Positions 23,347 to 35,545 of a stretch of DNA of 64,000 bases are shown piece by piece (within the stretch, counting starts at the first letter, position 1; every line of letters begins with the position of its first letter). The stretch comes from Ampelocalamus luodianensis (taxonomy: Eukaryota; Streptophyta; Magnoliopsida; Poales; Poaceae). The stretch is taken from positions 5,890,001-5,954,000 of the forward strand of contig CM070633.1 of the NCBI GenBank assembly GCA_036346255.1, read 5' to 3'. The notes beneath the pieces are model-generated. The model was not told the origin of the DNA and did no database searches. It saw nothing but the letters and a program-made list of their open reading frames with translations. The translations under genes were made by a program, and so were the position numbers.

Positions 23347-24678
23347 CTTTTACGCCCACCGAGGTCTTGTCGGCCCAAAGATGGCACGGCCGACACGTGG
23401 CGGGCGGTGGCGCGCATGAATGGTGGCGGTGGGCTCGAATGCCGACCATCGGCGCGGCAAGCCGTCGTGCCATGCTCGGGCGGCGGCCGCGGCGGCACGG
23501 CGAGCACTCCCACACGCACTCCTCGGCCGGGCAGACGCAGCACCACGCCGCCTCCTCCGCTCCGCCCCGCTGTGCCAGCTCGCCGCTCCACCGATGGCAC
23601 CAAAGAAGCTCCAGGAGTGAGCTTGGGCCGGCTAGGGCGCAGAGGGAGACCAAGCCATGCGAGCGGGCTGAGCTGCGACGGCCGACGGCCGAAGGCCAGG
23701 CCGGTTGGGCTAGTGCGCACCCGGCCGGAGGGAGGCCAGAGGGCAGCGCGGCACGAGGAGACGAGGCCCAGGGGAGGGGCATGCTTGAGGGCCGGGGAAG
23801 AACCGGAGGTGGCGCAGGTGGGCCGTAGTGGTGGTAGGGGCGGCGGACAGGCTAGCAAGCCGGAGCTGGAGGCAGCACCAGCGGAGGAGGCGACGCAGGG
23901 GACTAGAGGCCAGAGGGCTAGAGGAGGCGCCGGAGGGGATTCGGCCTAAGGGAGCAGCTTCAAGAAAATGAAGGGAGGCACTCGTAGGGGGAGGCGATGG
24001 GAGATGGGGGTGGGTGGTAGAGAGCTGTGGAGATGGGGATTTGGAGCCGGCGCAAGGTCGAAGAGGAGAGGCGTGAGGAGGAGCCGACAAGAGCGCCAAG
24101 GAGTTGGGCCGAGTTGAGGCAGGAGGGAGGAAGGTGGGAAGTGAGATGGGGGAGATGAGGAGTTGGGACCTGGGACTTGGGAGTTGGGAGGAGTAAGAAG
24201 AATGGATGAATGGGGACTTGGGGGAAGGAGAAGGACTGAAGTTGCCAGATTTTTTGGTGGTAGTGGTGGGGCTGTGGGGGAGATAAGGGAGAGAGAAGAG
24301 AATAAAATAGATTCGATGGTGGTTAGACCGAGGAGACTCAATTATTTGGCTTTCGTTTCAATCGAGGGAGACACACAACGGGAATCAAGGAAAAAAAGAG
24401 AGAGACAGCGAGTGACCATTGTGACCAAGTGCTCGCAACGTTCAAGAGCTGCAGGCAGGCAACGTTCGAAAGCAACGTTCGGAAGCAACTCACCGTGCCT
24501 ATAAAAATCAATTCTCACCAAGCATTCATCGTGCTCTCCGTGGCTATAAAAATCAACTCGATGTCCTCATTTCTTCACCATCCATCCACTCTGATTTATT
24601 CACCATCCATCCACTCTCATTTCTTCATCATCCATTTACTCTCCTCATTTCTTCAATAGCCATCTACTCTCCCCATTT
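23347..24678 (+). promoter_or_regulatory. GC-rich 5' region and promoter of the hAT element
   Basis: About 1 kb of GC-rich sequence, open in several frames on both strands but without a recognisable protein, then an AT-richer promoter. Two TATA-like boxes, CCTATAAAAATCAA near 24,500 and GGCTATAAAAATCAACT near 24,542, lie in a roughly 41-base duplicated segment. From 24,560 to 24,695 a degenerate minisatellite of about 25-30 bases based on CACCATCCATCCACTCT repeats four to five times and runs into the first codons of the transposase. Transcription would start near the second box. Confidence 0.55.
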
Positions 24679-26459
24679 ATGCACCATCCATCCATTATGC
24701 TGCCAAGGATTCGGAGCACCAAGGAGCTCCCGAGCGGTATGCTACCGAGGAGTCAGAGCACGAAAAGGGCAGCAGGGCGACTTAGTGTAAGCTCTCGCCG
24801 TCGCTCCCCTAGTCCTCCTCCGGCTCCGACTGTCGTTGATGCTTGCCAGTTCTCACCAAGCATGGGAGACTACGGCATGGATGACCGTCATATGGACGGT
24901 ATGGAGGGCTATGAGGAGTATCAGGGTGGTCTGGAGCCAATGGGGACTCCAGAGTTCTCCCCCGCGTCCACAAACGGCAGCATTGGCGGGTTTGGACGAA
25001 GGGCGATTTGCTGGAAGCACATGACCTGGAGCCAGGAAATCCACGACGACCAAACGGTAGATATCGCAACATGTAATTATTGCCAAGCTAAATTAACTGC
25101 CCGTACAGCTGCGGGGATAGGGCACTTGAACCGGCACTACAAGGCATGCTTGCGCAAGATCGGCGCAGAGTCGAGGGGAGGAGTACAACGCGACTAAACT
25201 TCGAGGCCGATGGCTCTGTAAGTACTTGGGTATACAACCCGCTTTCTGCCCGTGAGGAAATCGCTAGATATATTGTTGCGGAAGATCAACCGATTAGGAT
25301 GGGTGAAAGTCGCGCGTTCGAAAAAATGATCCAACGCGGCTTTTTCCCACAGTACCAACATGTTAGTAGGAGAACCACTACATCTGATATTTTGCGGATG
25401 TATCATAAGGAACTAGCATAGCTAAAAGAACAATTCCTACAAGTTCAGTTCTCTTTTGCTATAACTTCAGACATTTGGACATCATCACACCAGAGAAGTG
25501 CCTACCTTAGCATTGTAGCCCATTATTTAGATGACAATTACAAACTAAACAAGAGAGTCATAGGATTTAAGCCAATTAACGAATCACACACGGGAGAGGC
25601 TATTGCCAAGCGTATACTACATGTACTTGATGATTTTAAGATAGATAATAAGATTGCTTCTATCAATCTTGATAACACATCAGCGAACACGACTGCTATG
25701 AACATCCTCACCCCAAGATTGCAGACGTATATTGGTGGTTATGTTCTCCACCAGAGATGCGTATGCCATATATTGAACCTTGTTGTTCAAGACGGTATGG
25801 AAGCGATTGGCGGATATTTGAACAGTTACTGCGACGCTATTCACTACCTCACAAATTCCCGACAAGTGGCAGCCAGGTTCGCGGAGTACTGCGCAGCCAA
25901 TGGGAAGGAGCTAAGAAAATTTGGTCTTGACATGAAGGTGAGGTGGAACTCGACCTACATCATGTTAAAGAAGCTACAAGGGTACGAACATGTTATATCT
26001 GTTTTTGTCAATGCTAACTCTCAAAACATGGAATTGGTAGTTACCAATTCAGATTGGCAGATTGCTAGTCATTTTCAACAGTTTTTACAACCTTTTTATA
26101 AAGCAACAAGGATGTTATCTGATGTTTATTACCCTACCTCTTGCTTAGTTATAGAATTTATTTGGTTAATTGCAGACAAGATTGCCAAATCTAGGGAGGA
26201 TCCCCTTTTAGGTCATGCTGTTGCACTAATGGAGGAAAAGTTTATTATATATTTTGGTTCTATTTCACATGTGTATTGTTTTGCAATTATTTTCGATCCT
26301 ACGAAAAAGTTGCCAGGTTTGCAGATGGGTATGGAGGAAATAGGTGAATGTCTTGGTCTTGATTACTTGAAAGCTTTTGCACATGTCAAAGAGGAGTTTT
26401 TTTGGTGTTTTCCGTATGTATCATGACAAGTTCGGCAGCAACGCGAGATCAGAGACCAC
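24679..26459 (+). pseudogene. hAT transposase, N-terminal two thirds
   Basis: A low-complexity N-terminus is followed by a BED zinc finger at about residues 110-160: CWKHMTWSQEIHDD, then CNYC and HLNRHYKAC. After a frame change near 25,190 the coding frame continues to 26,426 with one TAG at 25,419. It contains the RNase-H-like core: AITSDIWTSSHQ, a second acidic motif NLDNTSANTT, RCVCHILNLVVQDG and VRWNSTYIMLKKL. A run of seven T at about 26,399 shifts the frame just before YHDKFGSNARSETT. The Tekay element interrupts at 26,460. In life this enzyme would cut and paste the element in the nucleus. Confidence 0.9.
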
Positions 26460-29400
26460 TGTAACATCCCAATTTTTTCTGAGTTTAAAAACCTTTTAAA
26501 TAGTTAGTAGGGAGAAAAGTCACCATTTGGATTTATTTGAATTTAATTCAAAAGCTTAATATTGGACTTTAGAATCAAAAAACATTTAATGTGAATAATC
26601 CCAACCAGAACAATAGTCAAAACTATTTTATTTGGGTTCTATGTGCTCAGATATATTTTCTAGATTTTTCTAGAATTTTTCTGAGTTCATTTGCTATTTT
26701 CTATTGCTTATTTGAATTTCTGGTATTTTCCAAAATAGAAAAGCTATTTAAAATCTCAGATTGAGCTTCGGGCCGAATTCCTTTCCTCCGGCCCATTACC
26801 TCTGTGTTCCGGCCCAGCTCCGCATGAGGCCCGGCTCCCGCGCGCGTCCGCTCGCACCCGCTGACGTGTGGGCCCCACGCGTCAGTCGTCGTCCTCCTCG
26901 CGCCCGGCTTCGTCTCCGCACGCGACCGCGCCGTCCGCCATTACCGAGCTTTAAAGCCCCGTACGACAACGCTGTTTTTCCAACTAAACCCCTTCTAGAA
27001 AAAGCGCCAAATCTTATCCCCAACCTCCCCGCATCTTTCCGGATCAAAATCATATCCCGATTCTGTTTCTATCTCCGTTTTCCCGCGAGACCATCTCGGA
27101 CTCTTTTAGGGTTCTGCCGCCGCACGTCACCCTAGCCCCTCCCGGCCCCTATAAAAGGCACCCCCGGGATCGCATTGACGTCCGCAACCTAAACCCTCAA
27201 GCCACAGCACCCCGAGAGCCCTTGCGCCGCCGCAATCGAGCTTTTAGGGTTTCTAGCCGCGGTCGTTTTCTTCGATTTGCGCCGTCGTCGACGTCGCCCT
27301 GCCCTCGTGGTCTGCACCGTCGGGTTCATCGTCATCCAGGCTACCTCCAGGAGCCTTCGCCGTCGCCGGAACTCCACCGGAACCTCCGTCTGACAAAAGC
27401 CGAACCTCTCCGCCGCTCAACTCTCGCCGCCGGTCGCCACCGTCCATCCCGAGCACCCGGAGTTGCACCTAGAGGTTCACAATAACCTCAGCTACACGCC
27501 GGTACCACTCACCGCCGGTGGATCGCCGCCGTTCGCCGTTGCCGTTGGTTCCCGAGCCCTTCACCATCGAGCCGACGTGGCTGTCCACGTGGCTCGCCAC
27601 CTCAGTTCCAGCGCCGACGTGTCGTCTCGCGTGGCGTCCCCATCAGCTGGCTCGCGTACGCCCGAGTCAGCGTCCCGGTCAGCAGCCGCCACTGACGTGT
27701 CGCGCCGGGATTGGTCCAGATCAGATCCACGTGGCAGTCCACCGGTCTCTAGATCTCGAGGCTCGGTAGACTTAGTCTACCGTGAGCCATCTCACTGACA
27801 TGTGGGTCCCACATGTCAGTAATTTCTTTTTATTTCTTTTATTTCCGAAATCCCTATGCTGATGTCATGCTTGCGCAATAATTTGATTTTTCTGTTAAGA
27901 AATAATTCAGAAATTCCAGAAAATCCAAAATTAGGGTTTCTTTTAGATTGAAACTTCGAGAGCTCATAACTTTTGCATCCGAACTCCGATTGATCCCATT
28001 CAAATTCCAAAATTAATCTAAATTTGAGCTCTATTTATTTGATATTTTTATTTAATTTTTGGAGTTTTTTTTCCTCTGTTATTTATTTATTTTGTTTATT
28101 TATCTCGTTTGCGAGTAGACGTCGATTCGTCGGGGAATTTTGGAGAAGAAGGAGCACCTCAAGATCAAGACTAGTACCTAGACCTTTTCCAAGGCAAGTC
28201 ATAGCTTGGATCATATTGAACCCAGTTTTCAAATTATTTTGTTTCAAGTATTGCATTCTACTTTAATTATTTATTTAAATGCTTTTGGGTATAGTTATTA
28301 TCCAATTCGTTATAACACCTTGGCTTTGTATGTCATAATCCAAGATTGGTTTATTAGTTGGTAGTATTGTAGCACCAACGTGGGTTGGTTAGATGCGAGT
28401 ACAATTGCTTAGCCATGCTACGAGTCTCGCATCTCATGTAAGTTGCAAATATTAAATCTGACTAAGTGACTATGGAACTTTGTGTAAAACTATGTGCTAT
28501 GTGTTATTACTTCGTGATAGCATGTGCTGCACTAAAACCAACTAGGTGGTAAAGGATTTGGACTGAGGCAAGTGGTGGATACTGTGTGATATGGTGGACT
28601 GTGTGAACGGGAATGATAATCTTTGTGACATAGTTAGAAAATAGAAGTCTTGCCTTGGTCAATTAAGGACTTAACTTTGTGTGCCATTGAATTGAGCCTT
28701 ACTGTACGACCACATGCCTGATGGGACGGGCCTAACATAGTAGGTTATGGATTCTCGGCATTGATGTTCAGGTGGATAGGTTAGCATGTGTGATAGGGTG
28801 GAGGTGTGACTACCTTGTAGTTGCATCGCGGGATGGTTCGCCGCATCCCCTGTCCAGTGGTGTGTGTCGGACTAGCATTCTTTGTGAGCTGGTCTGGCGG
28901 GAAAGCACATTGGGAATGTCAATGTTTGAGATAAAGTTTCTGAACTGTTTTGTTACGACTGGTGCTAGCTACACGAGTTGTATCTTGTGGGTAAAGTGTA
29001 CAAACTCTGCAGAGTGTTAAATCAATCTATTCGAATAGCCGCGTCCGCGGTCATGGACATGCTCGGGGATTTCACACGAGGGGTAGTTTTCATAAAATGT
29101 TTGGGATGGGAGCTATGTGATCTAAGTCATATGGCTATGTGAAATAATCTGTTTAGCTTTGTGTCTTTGTGAAAACAAATGTTAAATTAATATTGTCTGT
29201 TTAGCTTTGTGTCTTTGTGAAAACAAATGTTAAATTAATATTGTCTATTTGTTTTGAATTATGCTTTCAATCTATTGTTGTATTCAATTGCAAATATTGT
29301 TTTCATGTAAAAGAACCACAGAAGCCTTTTCTTTTGGAATAAGTCTGCATTTATAAATTGCATTCTGTGGTATGATTTGTGAGTACGGTTGTGTACTCAC

Positions 29401-29775
29401 GCTTGTTGTAAAACTTGCGCCCAAACCTACAGAAGAGGAGGAGTCTACGCCTGCTTTTGAGGAGGAGTTCGCCGAAGGTTGCTGATCTTTAAGGTCTAGA
29501 TCCCAGTTGGTTGCCTGTGGTGAATTGATGGGATCTACGCTGAAGTTATTTCTGTTCCGCTGCTGTTTTATTCTCTGTTAGTCCTGCGTGACTCAATAAG
29601 TGTAAACTCGATCATAAGGTCAAAACCCTTATTTGTTATTCAAACTAATCGTTTACTTTATTTATCGCTTGTGTGGATTGATATTCACCTATGTTGACAC
29701 TGTGTGCACTAACGTGATCCTAGACTAGTGCATTATACACAGAGGGTTCCAGAATTGCATTTTTGGGTCCCGACA
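26460..29775 (+). repeat. 5' LTR of the Tekay element
   Basis: Starts TGTAACATCCC and ends CCCGACA, four bases before the primer site. The first 1,032 bases align with the 3' LTR at 35,559-36,587. A TATA box (TATAAAA, 27,150-27,156) lies about 690 bases in, within a GC-rich stretch (26,760-27,790), and marks the U3-R border. A perfect 48-base tandem duplication occupies 29,149-29,244. The block TCTATTCGAATAGCCGCGTC near 29,025 is also seen, reverse-complemented and diverged, near 59,250 in another Tekay-like LTR. Confidence 0.88.
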
Positions 29776-29779
29776 GAGG

Positions 29780-29792
29780 TGGTATCAGAGCC
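29780..29792 (+). promoter_or_regulatory. Primer-binding site of the Tekay element
   Basis: TGGTATCAGAGCC is complementary to the 3' end of initiator-Met tRNA, the usual primer of plant chromoviruses and copia elements. It lies four bases downstream of the LTR end. Confidence 0.9.
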
Positions 29793-29988
29793 ATACTGAC
29801 TGTAAGTCTTGACCTTAGTTAGATCGGCCGTCTTTAGAGTGTCCAAATTATTTTCTAAAGGAAAAATTAATTTGCAAGACTAATTAATTGCTTAACTCTT
29901 CTCATATCACTCTCGACTCAACTATTTCTATAATCTTCCTCTTCTCGTTGTTTTAAGTTGCTCTTACCCCCTTCGTCTGTCTTGACAG

Positions 29989-30724
29989 ATGCCTCGTCTC
30001 TAGAGTTATGGTGAACGCACGGGAGGATACGTCGCTGAGCTTTGGAAGCTGCTACAAGTTCTTGGAGGCTTTGATCGTCCGCTGTACGTTGGCAATAACT
30101 GGATTGTGAACATACAAAGCCGTGGAGTGATCTGTCGTCTGACGATCTACGCCAGGAGGAACGATAAGGCAAGACAACCTTCGCACATCTCTGTGAGGAA
30201 GATCACTTGGCTGGAGGGCATCCAGGAGTCGTCACGCTTGGCCATGCTATGTATCTGCAACATCTACGCACGGGAGCTTTAAGACACCGTCTTCCGTTAC
30301 CACCCCAGAGCTGCAGCCGTAGATTTGCCAGCACGCTACCCGTCTACCGAAGAAGAGAGCAACGCTACAGTCGTTCACCTCGCTCAGTTTGTGGCGCCCA
30401 GGAGGAAGCATTGGAGATGACTATCACAGAACTGGATCATGTCTATGAGGCATTACAGTGAACCGAAGAGAAGATCGCCACTCTGCAAGAGATTCTCTAC
30501 GACCAGGATGACGAAGAAGAGGAAGACCCTGAGGAGGATCCCGAAGAAGATCCATAGGAAGGTCCAGTTGAGCGACGAGCCGCAGAGCGGAGGAGCCGGT
30601 GAGCGCTTGCACCAGAACGCTGTTCTCGCCGCACCGCCGTGGCATCAGATCGGTTGCCGTGATGCCGGCTCACTCGAGTCCATACCGTCGGGGCGCGCCG
30701 CCGGGTGTGGAGGCTTTCTTGAGT
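29989..30724 (+). pseudogene. Extra ORF between primer site and gag of the Tekay element
   Basis: Read from the ATG at 29,989, a protein-like frame runs about 140 codons with only two stops (at about codons 5 and 98). It contains GGFDRPLYVGNNWIVNIQSR, CRLTIYARRNDKARQPSHIS and EESNATVVHLAQFVAPRRKH. After a frame change near 30,400 come TELDHVYEALQ and an acidic tail of repeated EEDPEEDP. The stops are single-base changes in otherwise sensible sequence, so this was once coding. I do not recognise a domain; globular core, heptad-like helix and acidic tail are all I can describe. It is separated from gag by about 260 bases that include an AATAAA-like site near 30,883. Confidence 0.5.
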
Positions 30725-30988
30725 AGTTTGTCTTAGTTTCAGTTTTCAGGCTTAGCCAGTCTTAGTTTAGTAAGTCGCCCTTTAGGCGGTAGTTTTGTGT
30801 GCTTAGGTCGTTGTTTCTTTTGTGTGCGAGTATGAGCTGCAGAGGCCCTTAGGCATTTGTTGCAGCCATGCTAAGACCTTAATTAATAAAAGTAATTCGT
30901 TTGAGTTTCTTGAGCCGTGTTTTGTTGGGTTTAACCTACCCCCTGCGTAGTATTTAACTCATCTTGTACTTGCTACTTCATCTAACCC

Positions 30989-32230
30989 ATGATGCTTCAC
31001 CAGATGGTTCAAACTCGTCAGACTGCTGCAAGTGGTTCCGGTACCCTAGCGCCGGGAGGCAATGAGCAACCAGCCACAGGAGCAGTTCCACCACAAGCAC
31101 CCCCGATTGACTTGCAAAACTTTGGAGCTTTCATGGCAGCGCAGACTCAACTAATGAATACCATGACGAATCATATGCAAGCCATGAGCAGTCAGATCAA
31201 CAACAACAACAATCATCAGCATGGAGCCCTAACCGCTCAAGGTCACCATGGACCATCGAAACTTGCGGAGTTTATGAGGACTCGTCTACCAACATTCTCT
31301 GGACACGTCTCTCCAGTAGAAGCAGATGATTGGCTTCGAGTTATTGAAAGGAAGCTGCTGATCACCTAGTGCGGCGACCGTGAGATGGTTTTGTACGCTA
31401 CTCATCAGATGGAGGGTATAGCTGCTGAATAGTGGGAGAACTTCTGTGCCGCTCACGAGACGCCACAAAATATCACCTGGGAGGAGTTTTCTGCAGCATT
31501 TCGCCAATACCATGTACCAGAAGGTATTATTGATCTAAAGAAGGATGAGTTCCGCGCTCTCAAGCAAGGAGCTATATCAGTGTTTGACTATCTCAACAAG
31601 TTTTCTCAGTTAGCTCGCTACGCAGCAGAGGATGTCGCCACGGACAAGGTTCGCTAGAATCGCTTTCTGAAGGGGCTGAACACTGGACTGCAAGTCACTC
31701 TGATCGCCTATACTTTCCCTAACTTTCAGGAGTTGGTCAATAAAACCTTTGTTCTAGAGAACAAACGCAAGGAACTAGAAGATAACCGTAAGCGCCGGAT
31801 GGCTCAGCAAGGAAACCATCAATCTCAACAGAAGGTAAGGACAGTTCCGCCACATTTTAACCGGTTTCCACTGCAGAATTCGTTCAAGGCACGTGCACCA
31901 ACTACAGCACCACGTCCAGCTGCCCAGAACTTCCGCAACCCTGCACCTGTCAACCCCAACCTGGGAAGCAATCAACAAAGCGGACCAAGAGTCTGTTACA
32001 CTTGTCAGCCATGACATTTTGCCAACCAGTGTCCGCAGAAGGGGACAATCACTCCAGTATGCTTCAATCTTGGAGCTATGCCAACCAAGACACCAGCGCC
32101 AGGCATCAACCAAGGAGCTTCACAAGTTGCCGGTCAAGCCGGAGGAGCACCGCAGTCTGTGGTCAGAGGCCATGTCAACCACGTCACTCTGGAAGGAGCC
32201 CAGGAAGCACCGGACATTGTACTGGGTAAG
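30989..32230 (+). pseudogene. Tekay element Gag
   Basis: Starts MMLHQMVQTRQTAASGSG, with a Q/N-rich segment, then the gag core LPTFSGHVSPVEADDWLRVI, WEEFSAAFRQYHVPEGIIDL and ALKQGAISVFDYLNKFSQLA. A CCHC knuckle is seen at 31,996-32,040 as CYTC...HFANQC, with an in-frame stop inside it. Three to four isolated stops (31,369, 31,431, 31,655 and the knuckle) in an otherwise open frame give about 410 codons. Gag would form cytoplasmic particles and package the RNA. Confidence 0.87.
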
Positions 32231-34108
32231 TTTACGTTAACTCGCACTGCATCGCTTTGTTTGATTTCGAGCTTCGCATTCGTTTGTTTCTGGAATTTTT
32301 GTAACCAAGAATAAATTGGAAGTTGTTCATCTTAAGCATACTCTGTTAGTCCAGTCGCTTGGAGCAGAGCTAAGCACTAAAGTGGGTTGTTTAGGAGCTA
32401 AGTTACTCATAGCCGGAGTTGAGTTTCTAGCCAACCTGATTATCCTAGATACCCAAGCTTTAGATGTCATTCTTGGCATGGATTGGTTATCCAAGCACAA
32501 AGCCGTGTTAGATTGTGGCCGAAGAGCCGTAACAGTCGAGGATACCAAGGGAAACAAGGTAGAATTTCTAGCCACCTCAGTTCGTGATGGACATCTGTTA
32601 GTAAACAGCCTGAAGACCCTTTCCTTAGAAGAGGTACCAATCGTCAGTGAATATCCAGATGTGTTTCCAGAAGAATTACCAGGAATACCACCGATCGTGA
32701 CATTGAGTTTGTCATCGACCTAGTGCCAGGGACAGCACCAATTTCAAAGAGACCTTATCGGATGCCAGCCGATGAATTGGTAGAGATGAAGAAGCAGATA
32801 GAAGAACTTCTTGAAAAAGGTTTCGTGAGACCTAGTTCGTCGCCATAGGGAGCACCAGTGTTGTTTGTCAAGAAGAAAGATGGAAGCATGAGGATGTGTA
32901 TTGATTATCGTTCCCTCAACAAAGTTACTATCAAGAACAAGTATCCACTACCCCGGATTGATGATTTGTTTGATCAGATGAAAGGAGCCGGAGTGTTCTC
33001 AAAGATCAACCTGCGATTAGGTTACCATCAACTAAAGATTTGTCCTAAGGATATACCGAAGACCGCTTTCTCAACGCGGTATGGACATTATGAGTTCCTA
33101 GCTATGTCCTTTGGTCTGACTAACGCCCCTGCCTACTTCATGAACATGATGAATAAAATATTTATGGAATATTTGGACAAGTTCGTAGTTGTGTTCATTG
33201 ATGATATTCTGGTATACTCCAAGACGGAGGAAGAATACGCCGAACATTTAAGGGTAGTCTCGGAAAAACTTAGGGAGAATCGGTTATATGCCAAGTTCAG
33301 TAAGTGTGATTTTTGGAAGAAGGAAGTTGATTTCCTTGGTCATGTGATGACAGTCGAAAGAGTAGCAGTTGACCCCGGTAAAGTTAAAGCAGTGTTACAT
33401 TGGGAGCAGCCCAAGACTGTAACTCAGATTCGTAGTTTCTTGGGAATGGCGGGTTATTATCGCCGCTTCATCGAAAGATTCTCATCTATTGCTACGCCTC
33501 TTACGTAATTGTTGAAGAAGGAGAAAAAGTTCACTTGGACCCCAGCCTGTGAAGAAAGTTTTCAAGAGTTGAAGAAGCGTTTGACTTTAGTCCTAGTGTT
33601 GATTTTGCCAGGTATTCACAAAGATTTTGACATTTATTGTGATGCTTCACGTCAAGGACTATGATGCGTCCTGATGCAAGAAGGAAGGGCTGTCTCTTAT
33701 GCGTCAAGGCAATTAAGACCTCACGAGGAGAATTACCCTACTCATGATCTGGAATTAGCTGCCGTAGTGCATGCTTTAAACATTTGGCGTCATTACCTCA
33801 TCGGTAATCGCTGTGAAGTCTACACAGATCATAAGAGCCTAAAGTATATCTTCACTCAGTCAGATTTGAACATGAGGCAGAGAAGATGGTTAGAATTGAT
33901 CAAGGATTATAATCTTAGAATCCATTACTATCCCGGAAAAGCCAACGTAGTTGCAGATGCTTTGAGTCACAAGAGCTACTGCAATGCTTTGGAAGTAAAG
34001 GAAAGTTGCCCAGAACTTCATGAAGAAATTCAGAAGCTAAGGCTAGAAGTCGTATCTGAAGGATTTGCGCCGCTTGGAAGTCTGATCTACCCGAGAAGCG
34101 ATTCGTGA
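32231..34108 (+). pseudogene. Tekay element protease, reverse transcriptase and RNase H
   Basis: The protease is recognisable by GMDWLSKHKAVLDC (about 32,478) but its active-site codons near 32,260 are scrambled and out of frame. RT runs from 32,720: RMCIDYRSLNKVTIKNKYPL, then KINLRLGYHQ, where the motif A catalytic aspartate is replaced by asparagine (AAC at 33,007-33,009). FIDDILVYSK follows with both motif C aspartates present. RNase H follows after a stop at 33,506: FDIYCDASRQGL, YTDHKSLKYIF and NVVADALSHK. Stops also occur at 32,846 and 33,662. The copy cannot make an active RT. Confidence 0.9.
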
Positions 34109-34119
34109 AGCGTAACCAA

Positions 34120-35518
34120 AGGATCCCGTGTTGTCAGACATCAAGCTCAAAATGGTAGAAGGAAAATTCAAAGATTTTACCAATGATGATCGGGACATAC
34201 TGTGGATTAATGGACGTATCTGTGTACCAGATATTGATGGGTTAAGGCAACTAATCTTAAAGGAAGCCCATGACTCGAAGTATTCGATTCACCCTGTAAG
34301 TACTAAGATGTACTAGGATGTTAAGACTAAATTTTGGTGGCCAAATTTGAAGCGAGAGGTCGCAGAGTTCGTTGCTTTGTGTGACGTTTGTCAGAAAGTG
34401 AAAGCAGAACACCAGAGACCAGCAGGTTTGTTGCAACTGCTGAAGATTCCAGAGTGGAAGTGGGAAGAGATCGGAATGGATTTCATTACCGGTCTACCCA
34501 AGACCCAGTCGGGTTATGATTCGATTTGGGTAATAGTCGATCGTTTGACCAAGGTTGCTCATTTCCTGCCAGTCAAAACCACTTACTCAGGATATCGCCT
34601 TGCGGAGTTGTATATGGCAAGGATCGTCAGTTTGCACGGTGTGCCCAAGAAGATAGTGTCAGATCGAGGATCTCAGTTCACCTCTTGTTTTTGGCAATGT
34701 TTGCATGAAGCATTGGGAACCCATCTGAATTTCAGTACCACGTATCATCCACAGACAGACGGACAGACTGAAAGAGTTAATCAAATATTGGAGGATATGC
34801 TGAGAGCTTGTGCTCTAGCTAATGCCACCCGTTGGGATAAAAGTTTACCATATACAGAATTCTCGTACAACAACAGTTATCAAGCTAGTCTGCAAATGTC
34901 ACCATTTGAAGCTTTGTATGGCGTGCTTGCAGAACCCCATTGAATTGGTCAGAAACAGCTGAACGTTTGGTATTCGGTCTAGACATCATTCAAGAAGCAG
35001 AAGCGCAAGTGGCCATGATCAGAGAAAGATTGAAGATAGCTCAGTCCAAGCAAAAGAGCTATACTGATAATAGTCGTCGTGACCTCAGCTTTGAACCCGA
35101 GGACTTTGTTTATCTTCGAGTTACGCCTCTCAGAGGTGTCAAAAGGTTTCATGCCAAAGGGAAACTTGCCCCTAGGTATGTTGGTCCGTTCAAGATTTTA
35201 GAACGCCGTGGAGAAATTGCTTATCAGTTGGAGCTACCGCAGTCGTTAGCAGGACTACATGATGTCTTTCATGTCTCGTAGTTGAAGAAGTGTCTTCGTG
35301 TGCCAGAAGAGCAAGCCCCGTTGGAATCAATCGACTTGAAGGAGGATCTTACCTACAAGGAGCAGCCAGTCAAGATTTTGGATGTCGCAGAGCGCCACAC
35401 AAGGAGCAAGACTGTTCGATTTTGTAAGGTTCAGTGGAGCAACCACTCGGAAGGAGAAGCAACGTGGGAGCGTGAAGAAGAGCTGAAAGCCGAGTTTCCC
35501 AGCCTTTTCTCTAGCTAG
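34120..35518 (+). pseudogene. Tekay element integrase with chromodomain-like tail
   Basis: The zinc finger is visible as the AHDSKYSIHP and CDVCQKVK parts, with a stop at 34,314 between them. The DDE core has MDFITGLPKT, VSDRGSQFTS and ERVNQILEDML with all three acidic residues. A frame change near 34,940 leads to NWSETAERLVFG. The C-terminal region has PRYVGPFKILERRGEIAYQL and, after a stop at 35,279, a chromodomain-like end with VQWSNHSEGEATWEREEELK. Such tails in chromoviruses are thought to target integration to particular chromatin. Confidence 0.9.
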
Positions 35519-35545
35519 CCTGAATCTTGGGTTCGAGATTCCTTT

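Noticed and set aside
23407..23949. Long GC-rich ORFs on both strands at the left end of the hAT element
   Set aside because: Several overlapping frames are open at once because of high GC; none shows a known motif, and they lie in the element's 5' non-coding region.
26460..27491. Reading the Tekay LTR as only 1.03 kb on both sides
   Set aside because: The primer-binding site lies at 29,780, four bases after a CGACA terminus, so the 5' LTR is 3.3 kb; the short copy on the right is truncated.
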